A stretch of 32,004 nt of DNA from Chloroflexi bacterium ADurb.Bin180 (GCA_002070215.1 MWCV01000029.1:1-32004); one strand, 5' to 3'. Positions 14,705 through 23,295 are shown, numbered from the stretch's first letter. Notes: generated from the letters alone by a model not told the origin. A program made the numbers and translations.

Positions 14705-15613
14705 GTGGCAGAGTGGTCCAGTCGCGTTCAGAATGCGCTTGCTGCCCTGCCTCGCTCTCCTGCCGGTGCTGATGCGCCCGAAGCCGCCGGCCTCTCTGGA
14801 CCAGAGTGGACCCTGCTGGTCTACTGCTTCCTCAGCGAACCACCCTTCACGCTGGATGAGCTTCGGCTCTGGCTGCCTTATACCTCTCTTGCTTTGATCG
14901 AGCAGTGGTTCAAGGAGATCCTGGCCACGCTCAACGTGCAACGCGTCACTGGCGGCGAGTTCATCGTGACTGACAAAGGCGCCAACCTGGTGAAGGACTG
15001 GTGCCGTCGCGGGAGAGGACTCCTGGCTCAGCAGCATCCTCTTCCCGAGGCGGCCCTCAGGAAGCTCGCCACAGCCCTGGAGCAGGTGGTGACGGCCGCG
15101 CTCGAGAAGCCAACTGCGAAGACTGTGCGCCTGGCTGGCAGCAGGCGCCTGGCGTTTGAGCCTCTGGCCTCATCTATGGCGCGCATTGACCAGGCACTGA
15201 CCGACCTCTATCACTTTCGCGACGATTGCCACAGCGCGGCCTGGAGTGCTGCGGGGCTGGACGGCCCGGAGGCGGAGGTGCTTACCCTGCTGTGGCGCCG
15301 GGAAGTGCGAGATGTCCATTCGCTGGCGGCGTTGTTGGGCGAGCCGCGTGGGCTTGATGCTGAGCAAGTGGCTCGCACTGCCCAGAGACTTGCCAGCAAG
15401 GCGCTTGTGTCAATTGAGGGGGATCAGGCGGAAGTGACCGCTGCGGGCCGCGCCTTGCGCGAGGGAATTGAGGCGGCTACCGACCGTCACTACATGCCCC
15501 CGTGGACCGTGCTGCCGCCACCTCAACTTCAGGCCCTGGGTGAGCTACTCACCCAGTTCACGCGGGCACTGTCCAGGGACCGACAGGCCGAGAGCCTGCC
15601 CCACTCTGAATGA
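14705..15613 (+). CDS. Hypothetical protein, possible winged-helix N-terminus and SCO6745/SalK-like C-terminus
   Basis: 302 aa from GTG 14705 (AGGAGG four bases upstream), 12 bp after tatB. The N-terminal 100 residues read like a winged-helix module (FTLDELRLWLPYTSLALIEQ, then EFIVTDKGANLV). From memory, the second half (RDDCHSAAWSAAGLDGPEAE, later VTAAGRALREGIEAATDRHY) resembles the C-terminal half of SCO6745-like proteins. No catalytic motif is recognised. It could be co-transcribed with tatAB. Function is unknown; a DNA-binding role is only a possibility. Confidence 0.5.
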   Translation: MAEWSSRVQNALAALPRSPAGADAPEAAGLSGPEWTLLVYCFLSEPPFTLDELRLWLPYTSLALIEQWFKEILATLNVQRVTGGEFIVTDKGANLVKDWCRRGRGLLAQQHPLPEAALRKLATALEQVVTAALEKPTAKTVRLAGSRRLAFEPLASSMARIDQALTDLYHFRDDCHSAAWSAAGLDGPEAEVLTLLWRREVRDVHSLAALLGEPRGLDAEQVARTAQRLASKALVSIEGDQAEVTAAGRALREGIEAATDRHYMPPWTVLPPPQLQALGELLTQFTRALSRDRQAESLPHSE

Positions 15614-15651
15614 TCCCCGGGCGGATTTTCCCCCAACAAGAGGAGGCGCTC

Positions 15652-16431
15652 ATGACGAACGGCCCGGCTCTCTGCCCGCATGCCTTCGATTTGCCTGGAG
15701 GACCGACAGGGGCGTTGCTCATCCACGGACTCACCGGTTCTCCTCCGGAGATGAGGCCCCTGGGTGATTATCTGGCCGCGCACGGCGTGTCGGTGAGCGC
15801 CCCATTGCTGCCTGGCCACGGCACCTGCCCTGAGGATCTGGAACACACCTCCTGGGAGGACTGGTACCAGCATGTGGAGGCCAGCTATGAGGAGAGGGCG
15901 GCTGGCCACGAGAGCGTGTTTGTGGTGGGCTTTTCGCTGGGTGCGCTACTCGCGGTGCACCTGGCCGCTCGCCATCGAGTCGCCGGGGTGGCGGCTCTGT
16001 CTCCTGGCCTGCAAGTGCGCGACTGGAAGGTGCCGTTCGTCCGCTATCTGAAGGCGGTCATTCGGTTCGTGCCAAAGGACCTTGACCCGAACCATTCGGA
16101 CCTGGCGGACAAGAGCGCCTTTGCGCTCTTCTGGCAGTACCCCTGTTGGCCTACCGAATCGGTGCACCAGTTGGTGCGGTTGCAGCAAGTGGTGCGGGGC
16201 GAGCTGCGGCAGATCATGGCCCCGGCGTTCGTTGCTTACTCGACGGGCGATACGTCGATTCACCCGCAGAGCGGACCCACCCTGTTTCGCGAGCTTGCCT
16301 CAGCAGACAAGGTCGAGCTCGTGCTGCACAAGTCGGGCCATGGCATCCTGGTCGACGCCGAGAAAGCGACGCTGTTCGACGCGCTGCTGGGCTGGATTAC
16401 AGCGCACGCTTGGCCCGGACGGCGAGGCTAG
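15652..16431 (+). CDS. Alpha/beta hydrolase, carboxylesterase/monoacylglycerol-lipase type
   Basis: 259 aa from ATG 15652 (AGGAGG five bases before; a longer reading from 15610 has no ribosome site). Seen: HGLTGSP oxyanion loop, nucleophile elbow G-F-S-L-G, acid in GDTSIHP and base in SGHGI. The arrangement is that of Est30-like carboxylesterases that act on short acyl esters. It is cytoplasmic, with no signal peptide. Its stop overlaps the convergent stop of the AbrB-type gene by four bases. Confidence 0.8.
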   Translation: MTNGPALCPHAFDLPGGPTGALLIHGLTGSPPEMRPLGDYLAAHGVSVSAPLLPGHGTCPEDLEHTSWEDWYQHVEASYEERAAGHESVFVVGFSLGALLAVHLAARHRVAGVAALSPGLQVRDWKVPFVRYLKAVIRFVPKDLDPNHSDLADKSAFALFWQYPCWPTESVHQLVRLQQVVRGELRQIMAPAFVAYSTGDTSIHPQSGPTLFRELASADKVELVLHKSGHGILVDAEKATLFDALLGWITAHAWPGRRG

Positions 16432-16781
16432 GCCTCTTCGGTCCCGGGCAGCATGAAGGTGACGATTACCTCGACGCCGTCGGCATCCTGGGGAGGCGGT
16501 TCAGCCAGGTCGAACTGGCCATCGCGGAAGTTGCCCCTCAGGCTCACGAGTCTGGCCAGCTGCGGCTCGGGGCCCTTGCCCGGGCCTGGTTCAGAAGCCG
16601 GCTTTCCACCCCATTTGCTCCAGGCCTGAGTAGTGCGCTTGGGGCGCACGATGAGCGCATCCCTCTCCACTGAGAGTTCGACCTCATCGGTCAGTCCCAC
16701 TTGCTCCAGCACTGGCTTGGGAATGCGGATGCCCCTGGAATTGCCTACTTTGACTACACGCGCCTTGAGCTGGGTTGCCAT
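16428..16781 (-). CDS. AbrB/MazE-type DNA-binding protein without visible toxin
   Basis: 117 aa. The first 45 residues are a swapped-hairpin AbrB fold: KVGNSRGIRIPKPVLEQVG, then VELSVERDALIVRP. Such proteins are transition-state regulators or antitoxins. The tail (about 50-117) is longer than in usual MazE antitoxins and matches nothing I know. GAGGAGG precedes the start, and a near-consensus promoter lies 30-60 bp upstream. No toxin gene is adjacent: downstream is a convergent hydrolase and upstream a methyltransferase. A solitary regulator is therefore more likely than a toxin-antitoxin pair. Confidence 0.75.
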   Translation of the reverse strand: MATQLKARVVKVGNSRGIRIPKPVLEQVGLTDEVELSVERDALIVRPKRTTQAWSKWGGKPASEPGPGKGPEPQLARLVSLRGNFRDGQFDLAEPPPQDADGVEVIVTFMLPGTEEA

Positions 16782-16813
16782 TGCTCAGCACCTCCTCGTT
16801 GGGATGTGTTCAC

Positions 16814-16842
16814 ATTGTAGCGACCCTGGTGTTCGGCGTCAA
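16814..16842 (-). promoter_or_regulatory. Promoter of the AbrB-type gene
   Basis: On the minus strand TTGACG (16842-16837) and TACAAT (16819-16814) are 17 bp apart, and the gene starts at 16781. The remaining stretch 16843-17086 is GC-rich with short hairpins and no gene I can support. Confidence 0.65.
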
Positions 16843-17086
16843 GCCGGGTGATGCTCCCGATGAGCAGCCGGTCACGCTCGTCGTGCCCGAGGTCTGGTGC
16901 TGGTTAAGCAAGTGAGGCAGCGTCCCGGAGAGCGACCTGGTGTCGCCCGCGGAACGCCGCCTCATCCTCCGTGCAGATACGCGGCCGCTCTTGAGCGTCC
17001 CCGACCGGCGGCCGAGCGCGGCCGGGTGGGTCACATCACTCCGCAGCCGCGGGCTGGCTGGCGGGGCCGGCACAGGGCCGCGGTGC

Positions 17087-17932
17087 TCAGGCTACGTCCC
17101 AGTAGACCAGCGCCGAACGCACTCCCCGCGGCCAGACGTACTGATTGCCATCGAATGTCAGCCGTTCCTTGAGCAGGCCCTGCAGCCACGGATCGTGCTC
17201 AGTGTTCTCCAGCAGGCCGAAACGGCGTTTGGTCTCTTTGAGCGCGTCTTCGAGGCTCGGGCTCGTCCAGGGCTCCCAGAGGCCAGAGTCTTCCATCAGG
17301 ACGTTGGCGTAGATGCCCATCTCCAGGAGCACGTTGTAGGCGACCTGAAAGTTCGTGCTGTCATAATCGTGTCCCCAGACGCGCCGGGCAATCTGCGCGG
17401 CTAGACCGTCACGAGTAGGCGCACGCAAGCCCAGGAAGCACGTCTTGCAAGTGACAGAGACCATGCGCGAGACAAAGGCCGGCAGGTCCGATGAAGCGTA
17501 CATGGCATGAAAGCACAGCGAGGCGTCGTGCTTCTCGACCTGGGCATCAGGCCACGGCGCGTGCACCACGTGTACGTTCTTGAGACCCGCTGCAGCCGCG
17601 TTCTCCTTCAGCACTTCCAGCATCGACTCGGAAGGATCCACGGCGGTCACGGACCTGGCGTGCTGAGCCATAAGCAGGGTCCAGGCCCCGGGACCGGCGC
17701 CGATATCGATGGCCGTGGAGCCAGGGTGAGAATCGAGCCAGTTGACCACAAAGGTGCGGCTGGAATCGGGTTTTTCCCAGCGCCGCAGGACGTGCTCATA
17801 GTAGCCGCGGGCCTTGTCGCGCCAGGCGTCCGGGTCGCGGTGCGGGTCCAACCCTTGTTCCTTGTTCCAGTGCTTGGCGTGGGTCTCGGCGAGTTCCCGC
17901 CAGAGGCTGGCATAGTTGGTGACTGTCTGCAA
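17087..17932 (-). CDS. SAM-dependent class I methyltransferase in the ABC importer operon
   Basis: 281 aa. Motif I AIDIGAGPGAW (about 74-84), followed by TAVDPSESMLE, marks a Rossmann-fold SAM methyltransferase. Later motifs are HVVHAPWPD and DASLCFHAMYAS. It starts 30 bp after the ATPase stop, so it is the fourth gene of the riboswitch-controlled operon. The substrate is unknown. No partner in tungstate or molybdate import is established for it, so co-regulation is the main clue. Relatives are often annotated simply as class I SAM methyltransferases. Confidence 0.75.
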   Translation of the reverse strand: MQTVTNYASLWRELAETHAKHWNKEQGLDPHRDPDAWRDKARGYYEHVLRRWEKPDSSRTFVVNWLDSHPGSTAIDIGAGPGAWTLLMAQHARSVTAVDPSESMLEVLKENAAAAGLKNVHVVHAPWPDAQVEKHDASLCFHAMYASSDLPAFVSRMVSVTCKTCFLGLRAPTRDGLAAQIARRVWGHDYDSTNFQVAYNVLLEMGIYANVLMEDSGLWEPWTSPSLEDALKETKRRFGLLENTEHDPWLQGLLKERLTFDGNQYVWPRGVRSALVYWDVA

Positions 17933-17962
17933 GATGAATACCTCCCAATGAGATCGGCGAAT

Positions 17963-18742
17963 CTAGTGGGTAACCACCAAGGGCCGGTTGTGAACGGTGA
18001 TTACTTCCACATCGACGCCGTAGGTAGCGCTCAGATGCTCAGCCGTGAGGGTGTCAGCGATAGGCCCGGCGGCAAGAATCCTGCCGCCGCGCATGAGAAT
18101 GACCTCGTCGCAGATGGCCGCGGCCGAGTTGGGGTCGTTGGTCGTGAAGACGACGGTATGGGCTCCGTCCGCCAGGCGGCGCATCAACTGCAGGACGCGC
18201 CGGCGGTTGCCTATGTCCAGATGAGACGTGGGCTCGTCGAGAAGGAACATCGCCGGGCGCTGCGCGAGGGCGCGTGCGATAGTGGCGAGCTGCTTTTCGC
18301 CCCCGCTCAGAGAGGGGACCGTACGGGCACGGAACCCCGCCATGCCGGCCTCGGCCATCGACTGCTCGACCACTGTCAGGTCCTCGTCCGAGGGAAGCTG
18401 CAGCAGGCCCAGGTGCGGAGCTCGCCCGAGCAACACATACTCGGCGACGGTAATGTCAAAGACGACCTGTTCCTGCTGTGGAACCAGCCCCAGCGTGTGG
18501 CTCAGCTCCTTGCGCGTATAGTCCCGAGCAGGGCGGCCTTCGAGAAGCACTTCGCCACTGGTGGGCTGCAGCAGGCCGAGGATGAGGTGCAGCAGGGTTG
18601 TCTTGCCAGACCCGTTCGGACCCAGGAGGGCCGTGACTTTGCCTGCCGGCACCTCCGCTTCAAGTCCGTTCAACACGTGAGCTCTCTCGGGCTCGTAGCC
18701 AAAGACCGCGTTCCGCAGCGATATAGCTGGCCGCGCGCTCAT
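17963..18742 (-). CDS. ABC importer ATPase (BtuD/FecE/MolC class), H-loop His replaced by Asn
   Basis: 259 aa cytoplasmic ATPase that powers uptake through the adjacent permease. Walker A GPNGSGKTT (41-49), Q-loop Q89-Q90, signature LSGGEKQ (145-151) and Walker B MFLLDEPTSHLD (165-176) are intact. Where family members have the switch histidine (TTHD), this protein reads T-T-N202-D-P. The start overlaps the permease stop by four bases. The class also includes iron-siderophore and B12 importers. The Moco-type leader of the operon favours molybdate or tungstate (MolC-like). Confidence 0.85.
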   Translation of the reverse strand: MSARPAISLRNAVFGYEPERAHVLNGLEAEVPAGKVTALLGPNGSGKTTLLHLILGLLQPTSGEVLLEGRPARDYTRKELSHTLGLVPQQEQVVFDITVAEYVLLGRAPHLGLLQLPSDEDLTVVEQSMAEAGMAGFRARTVPSLSGGEKQLATIARALAQRPAMFLLDEPTSHLDIGNRRRVLQLMRRLADGAHTVVFTTNDPNSAAAICDEVILMRGGRILAAGPIADTLTAEHLSATYGVDVEVITVHNRPLVVTH

Positions 18743-19761
18743 CGCTGTACTCCAACGCGTCGGTGCGTGAGCATCGTCAGGAAGAAAGCCGCGCCAACAA
18801 ACGAGGTGAGTATTCCCAGCGGGATCTCACCGGTGAGCACCGTGCGGGCGACGTCGTCACACCAGAGCACAAAGAGGCTGCCCAGAAGCATTGAACCGGG
18901 CACCACATGCCTGGCGTCGGAGCCGAGCAGCCGTCGGGCAATGTGCGGAATGATCAACCCCACCCAGCCTACCTGGCCGCACTTGGAGACAAGAGCCGCA
19001 GCGGAGGCTGTGGCAGCGAGGAGGAGGACGAATCGCTCTCTGCCGGGAGTGGCGCCGAGAGAAAAGGCCGTCTCGTCGCGCATCGAAAGCAGGTTGAGCC
19101 GCCAGCGCATCAGATAGATTACGGTGAGGCTGGGGATCACCACCGGCAGGATTTGCAGCAGGTCGCGCCAGGTGATTGCCCAGAGCCCGCCGAGCATCCA
19201 GAAGGTGATGTCCGGGAGCTGGCGGACCGGGTCGGCCATGTACTTGAGCACCCCGGTGGCCGAGGTGTAGAGCGCCGACACAGCGATGCCGGCCAGCACC
19301 AACCGCAGCGTCCAGTCTCCAAAGCGCACCTGTCGCGCGAGAAAGGCGCTGCCGAGCAAACCGAGCATGGCAAAGCCCGCAGCACACAGTTGAATGGTGG
19401 CAGAGCGGCCGCCAAGCAACACGATCGCGACCGATGCGCCAAACGCAGCGCCAGGAGAGACGCCAAGGAATCCCGAGTCGACCAGCGGGTTGCGGAACAC
19501 CAACTGAAACACCGTCCCTGAGGCCGATAGCACAATGCCGAGAAGAAAGGCGGTGAGAATCCTGGGCACACGGAGATTCAGCACCAGGCTGCGCGCCATG
19601 AGATCGTTGACCAGTGCCGCCGGCGAGGTGAAATACGGCGTCGGGTAGCGGCCCATGAAGAAGGAGATGGCAAGGGTCACCACGACCAGGGCCATCAACA
19701 GCCATGTGAGGCGGATGGAGGTCAAGCTGCTCCCGGGCACAGTGCCTTGTTTAGTGGACAT
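18739..19761 (-). CDS. ABC importer permease, FecCD/BtuC/MolB class
   Basis: 340 aa, about ten membrane helices as usual for the FecCD family. Recognisable stretches are LRVPRILTAFLLGIVLSASG, then NPLVDSGFLGVSPGAAFGAS, and GLIIPHIARRLLGSDARHV near the C-terminal coupling helix. Its ATG lies 11 bp inside the end of the binding-protein gene, so translation is coupled. As a type II importer it forms a homodimer in the membrane. Substrate is inferred from regulation only. Confidence 0.85.
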   Translation of the reverse strand: MSTKQGTVPGSSLTSIRLTWLLMALVVVTLAISFFMGRYPTPYFTSPAALVNDLMARSLVLNLRVPRILTAFLLGIVLSASGTVFQLVFRNPLVDSGFLGVSPGAAFGASVAIVLLGGRSATIQLCAAGFAMLGLLGSAFLARQVRFGDWTLRLVLAGIAVSALYTSATGVLKYMADPVRQLPDITFWMLGGLWAITWRDLLQILPVVIPSLTVIYLMRWRLNLLSMRDETAFSLGATPGRERFVLLLAATASAAALVSKCGQVGWVGLIIPHIARRLLGSDARHVVPGSMLLGSLFVLWCDDVARTVLTGEIPLGILTSFVGAAFFLTMLTHRRVGVQR

Positions 19762-20896
19762 CCATCTGCACCACGGGCATGATATGTTCGTCCACCGCGG
19801 CTTTGTCCATGCCGAAGAGGCCGAAGAGCTGGTAGATCTCGGCGTTCATGTCGATGTCGCTGAAGCGCTCCGGGTACATACGGGTGGCCAGCCAGTTGAC
19901 GCCGAGGATCCAGCGGGGGTCAGCATTGTCCCACCCATAGAGATCCGCCGGGAAGGCGTATAGCTCGTTGTTCTGCACCGCTTTGAGCTTGCTCCACAGC
20001 GGGTCTTCCTTCAGCCGGGCCACGATGGTCCTGGCGTTCATTGTGTAGGTGATCACCAAGAAGATCTTGTCGGGATTCCACAGCGCGACCTGTTCGAGGT
20101 TGGTCACCGTCCAGCCATCGGTCTGGGTAGCTTGCTCCAACCACAAGGGATGTCCGCCGGCGAGTTGCACCTCGATCGTCTGCATCCAGCTCCTGGCGGG
20201 GACTTTGACCGCCAGCGATCCGCCGCGATCGGTGTACTCGAGCAGGAGGACGCGAGGCTTCTGATCTTCGCTGATGTCGGCAGTGCGCTGCTTGATTCGC
20301 TCCAGCCGTTCCTGGTAATAGGACACGACGTGCTCTGCACGTTGCGGCTCACCGAGCACCTTGCCCATGTTGGTCACATCCTGGTAGAACTGCTCGGGGG
20401 TCTCCAGCGCCAGATACAGAGACGGAATCTTGACCTCAGCCAGCGTTTTGGACAAGCCGTCGACGAGAAAGCCCTTCATCAAGACCAGGTCCGGCTTGAG
20501 CGCTGCGATCTGCTCGGCGTTCGGGCCCGCGGCGAGAATCGACTTGCGGCTCCAGTTGGGGTCGACATAAGGCAGGAAGTCATCCGGGGTTGGCCCCTTC
20601 TGTTCGAGTCCAACCAGCTTGTCCCAGGCAGAGGGGAACAGGTACAACAGATGAAGGCCCATATAAGGAGCTCTTCCTACGAGCACCACGCGAGAAGGTG
20701 GGCCTTTGAGCTCAACGGTTTGGCCTGCGGCGTCCACAAGGGTGATTGGCATCTGAGTGGGCGCCACGGTAGGACTGACCTCTGGAGGCAGCGAAGGGGG
20801 TGTGGAGGTCGGAGGCAGAGAGGGAGCGCAGGCTGCAGCGATGCTGGCAATCAGAACACAGAGCGTCAGAGCAAAGCGAATCCTGAGTGGGTTCAA
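19751..20896 (-). CDS. ABC importer substrate-binding lipoprotein (BtuF/MolA class)
   Basis: 381 aa from TTG 20896 with AGGAGG five bases upstream. A longer in-frame reading to 21055 would run into the riboswitch region and is rejected. Signal peptide with lipobox A-A-A-C-A-P, Pro/Thr/Ser linker, then a class III binding-protein fold (ITLVDAAGQTVELKGPPSRV opening, then PNAEQIAALKPDLVLMKG). It captures the substrate outside and delivers it to the permease. Default annotation would be iron or cobalamin. In Haemophilus the same fold (MolA) binds molybdate and tungstate, which suits the AOR enzymes here. Confidence 0.8.
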   Translation of the reverse strand: MNPLRIRFALTLCVLIASIAAACAPSLPPTSTPPSLPPEVSPTVAPTQMPITLVDAAGQTVELKGPPSRVVLVGRAPYMGLHLLYLFPSAWDKLVGLEQKGPTPDDFLPYVDPNWSRKSILAAGPNAEQIAALKPDLVLMKGFLVDGLSKTLAEVKIPSLYLALETPEQFYQDVTNMGKVLGEPQRAEHVVSYYQERLERIKQRTADISEDQKPRVLLLEYTDRGGSLAVKVPARSWMQTIEVQLAGGHPLWLEQATQTDGWTVTNLEQVALWNPDKIFLVITYTMNARTIVARLKEDPLWSKLKAVQNNELYAFPADLYGWDNADPRWILGVNWLATRMYPERFSDIDMNAEIYQLFGLFGMDKAAVDEHIMPVVQMDVH

Positions 20897-20922
20897 TGAG
20901 ACCTCCTGGAATCCGGATACAC

Positions 20923-20954
20923 AAAAAAGCAGCCTTCCGGTGAAGGAGGCTGCC
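20923..20954 (-). terminator. Intrinsic terminator of riboswitch C expression platform
   Basis: On the minus strand GCAGCC (20953-20948) pairs with GGCTGC (20934-20929), with inner TTC/GAA pairs and a six-T tract (20928-20923), 27 bp before the start codon. A copy of the 3' arm (GAAGGCT) occurs upstream at 21008-21002. The aptamer strand AAGGAG (21021-21016) can also pair with CTCCTT (20948-20943). Both are candidate antiterminators, so aptamer closure should favour termination (predicted OFF switch). Confidence 0.6.
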
Positions 20955-21012
20955 AGGCAACTAGCCCGCCGGCTCCCCGCCTGCACTATTGACGGTCGTG
21001 GAGCCTTCGGGT

Positions 21013-21124
21013 CATCTCCTTTCCGAATGCGGGAGGCAAGGCCGTTTCCAGCCATGCCCTACCGGCGCCCCGCCATCGGCGGACAAGGTTCGTCGCCGCC
21101 ATTAGGACGGGGCACTCGGAGATG
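21013..21124 (-). promoter_or_regulatory. Riboswitch-like aptamer C before the ABC importer, Moco/Tuco motif candidate
   Basis: On the minus strand P1 is CATCTCC (21124-21118) with GGAGATG (21019-21013). The second stem is longer (GCCCCG/CGGGGC, then GGCGG/CCGCC). The third is about 10 bp capped by GAAA, again a GNRA loop. The 3' segment CCCGCATTCGGAAAGGAG aligns with GCCGCGCTTGCAAAGGAG of leader A. CTCCGA after P1 is shared by all three. This is the element that links importer and enzymes to one ligand. Confidence 0.6.
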
Positions 21125-21152
21125 TTGATCAGGTTAGGAAAGAACCGGAGCT

Positions 21153-21181
21153 ATCGTACCACAGCAAGCGGCTGATGTCAA
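21153..21181 (-). promoter_or_regulatory. Promoter of the ABC importer operon
   Basis: TTGACA (21181-21176) and TACGAT (21158-21153) are spaced 17 bp apart on the minus strand. The predicted start near 21146 leaves about 22 nt before aptamer C. Confidence 0.7.
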
Positions 21182-21197
21182 TTGTCCGTACCGATGG

Positions 21198-22139
21198 CTA
21201 CAACTGGCCCGGAATCCAGCGGAGCATGGTCTGCGTGGCGGCTTTGAATGACTTGAGCCAGAACCTGGCTGCGGCAGTGTTCATAGTCTCAAAGTCAACC
21301 GCACAGCGCTCGTAGCCGCTGTTCCGGGCTGCCTCGATGGCACTGCTCAACAGCGCCCCAGCGACGCCCTGGCCCCGGTTGCGGTCCGCAACGTAGGTCA
21401 TGACAATGCTGGCCGTCTTGTCGTCACGCAGGATGAGCGACGCATCCGGATTGCCTGTGCTGACACCCATGCAGCCCACTACCTTGCCGGAGCAGGCCTA
21501 TTGCCACAAAACGTTGCCTGGCGCGCGGAGCCACTGGGCATAGTCGTAGGGTTCGTTCTGCCAGGAAATGGGCGGGGACGTCAGGTGGCGCTTCAGGAGA
21601 TCGGCAAAAGCAGTCACGGTGCCCACATCGGTCATGGTGGCCGCGCGGATTTTGACCGAGGACGGCCTGGCCTCGACGGGTGACACGTCGCGCACGGCAT
21701 TGATGGTGGCCATCCCAAAGCCCATCCAATGCCAGGCAGCGGTGGTGGCCGCATCAAGTGCCATCAAACTGACGGCATGAAGTCGGCAACCGCTCGCGGC
21801 CCATTGAATGGCAAGCCTGGCGTACATCTCCTCATACACACGGCCGGGTTCCACATAGGTTGCCCCATTGGCCCACTCCGGGCTGTACGCAGTGCGTTGG
21901 CCGAGAAAGGAAGGAATGATCATGGCCATCATAAAGCCGACCAGCTTGCCATCCCTGATGGCGGCGACGGCAGGCCCGGCCGGCAACAGGTCGCGCAGGA
22001 GGGGCGCGATCTCGCTCAGCCGCTCCCATCGCGCTGGAAGCATAGGCAGTGGCTGCTTCAGGGCACGGTAACGCGACTGAACCAACAATGCAGCGTCCTG
22101 AAGGTGCTGCTCCTTCAAAGGTACAATGTCGAGCGCCAT
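21198..22139 (-). pseudogene. Tandem GNAT acetyltransferase interrupted by an in-frame TAG
   Basis: Residues 1-213 begin with a GNAT-like domain (GKLVGFMMAMIIP region, then the start of a second domain VKIRAATMTDVG) and stop at ...NVLWQ-TAG (21500-21498). The same frame continues without shift: GKVVGCMGVSTGN, then the acetyl-CoA loop RNRGQGVAGALL and a normal C-terminus to 21198. Together they form one two-domain protein of about 312 aa cut by a single amber codon. GTG 21479 could reinitiate a 93-aa piece, but no ribosome site is evident. AAGGAG precedes the first ATG. Alternatives are sequencing error or readthrough. The acceptor substrate is unknown. Confidence 0.7.
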
Positions 22140-22254
22140 TATCGCGACTCCTTGAAAGCAGAATCACAACTGCCGCGCCGGAGGAACCACGGCTCGTCAC
22201 TTCTCAAGACGGAGGAAGGGCTGCGGAGATTCTAGTCAGGGTTCCACATCGTGG

Positions 22255-23295
22255 CTAGAAAACCAACTTGGCCAGCTTCAACGCGCCCTGGGCCCACGCG
22301 ACTCGGTGAGTGACCCCGGTCGTGGCAGAAAGCCTACCACGGTTGGCCACGTACCAGTCATAGTTGCGAAGCAACGAATCGCGGTTGGAGTACAGTGGCC
22401 GAAAGCCGAGGAACTGCTTCGCCCTGTCGATGGAGACGAAGGACTCTTTGCCCACCTGCTCATAGATCCACTTGTAGAGCGGCGACACGCCCAGCCGCTC
22501 CAGGGTTCTCAGGGCCATGATGGCCGGTCCCTCGGGGATGGACACCACACGCTTCCCATGCCCGGCATGGTCGAGCACTGCTTGGAAATCGGTGCGAGGG
22601 GTGCCAAAGTCCTCTGCACCGACGTTGAAGGTGTCATTGGCCTGCGCGCTGGGCAGGGTGGAGCAGAGCCAGATGGCCTGGCACAGGTCCTCGACGTCGA
22701 GGTACTGGTAGCGGTTGTTGCCACTGCCCAGGATGGGAAAGTTGTGCCCTTCGTAGGCCCATTCGTACAGCATCGCAAACACGCCCATTCGTTCCGGACC
22801 GAGAAACGACTTGGGGCGCACTATGGGAAGGCAAAGGCCATTGGCGCGGAACTGGGTGCAGACGGCTTCGGCCAGAACCTTGGCGGTGCCGTAGGGTCCC
22901 ACGCCATGCACTGGGTCGCTCTCCAGGAGAGGATGGTGGTCCGGGATGCCGTAGACGGCAGTCGATGAAACATGCACCACCCGCTCCACTCTGCTGCTGG
23001 CCGCCTGCTCCAGTACGTTCCGCGTGCCATCGACCTCGGTAGAGTGGATGTCAGCGGCGCTGTACAGCGGGAGAGCGGCCGCAGTGTGCACGACTACGTC
23101 GACACCCTCCATCGCCGCGGCGACATCGTCGCGTTGCCTGACGTCACCCTGAATCCCTCGGATGCGCGGCAAGAGGTCGGGGTAGTCTAGAACCGCGATG
23201 TCGAGGATGGTTACCTGTTGGTCGCGCGCCAACAGGTAACGGATGAGGTTCACGCCGAGCACTCCGGCACCGCCAGTGATCAGAAACCTGCTCAA
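22255..23295 (-). CDS. NAD-dependent epimerase/dehydratase (extended SDR)
   Basis: 346 aa from TTG 23295 with GGGAGG six bases upstream. Rossmann motif [11 protein letters not shown] (8-18), SST and Y-G-T-A-K catalytic residues, and [20 protein letters not shown] characterise the extended short-chain dehydrogenase family acting on nucleotide sugars or sterol-like substrates. The C-terminal region is longer and less typical. It is a single gene with its own promoter; the preceding gap 22140-22254 shows no gene. Substrate not determinable. Confidence 0.8.
   Translation of the reverse strand: MSRFLITGGAGVLGVNLIRYLLARDQQVTILDIAVLDYPDLLPRIRGIQGDVRQRDDVAAAMEGVDVVVHTAAALPLYSAADIHSTEVDGTRNVLEQAASSRVERVVHVSSTAVYGIPDHHPLLESDPVHGVGPYGTAKVLAEAVCTQFRANGLCLPIVRPKSFLGPERMGVFAMLYEWAYEGHNFPILGSGNNRYQYLDVEDLCQAIWLCSTLPSAQANDTFNVGAEDFGTPRTDFQAVLDHAGHGKRVVSIPEGPAIMALRTLERLGVSPLYKWIYEQVGKESFVSIDRAKQFLGFRPLYSNRDSLLRNYDWYVANRGRLSATTGVTHRVAWAQGALKLAKLVF

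Noticed and set aside
16428-16781. Toxin-antitoxin module at the AbrB-type gene
   Set aside because: No small toxin gene is next to it on either side.
17507-19117. Long plus-strand open frame over the methyltransferase and ABC genes
   Set aside because: It is antisense to three clear genes and shows no domain.
21013-21124. Cobalamin riboswitch before the BtuCD-class importer
   Set aside because: The B12-box and conserved core of cobalamin riboswitches are not seen, while the element matches the two AOR leaders in structure.
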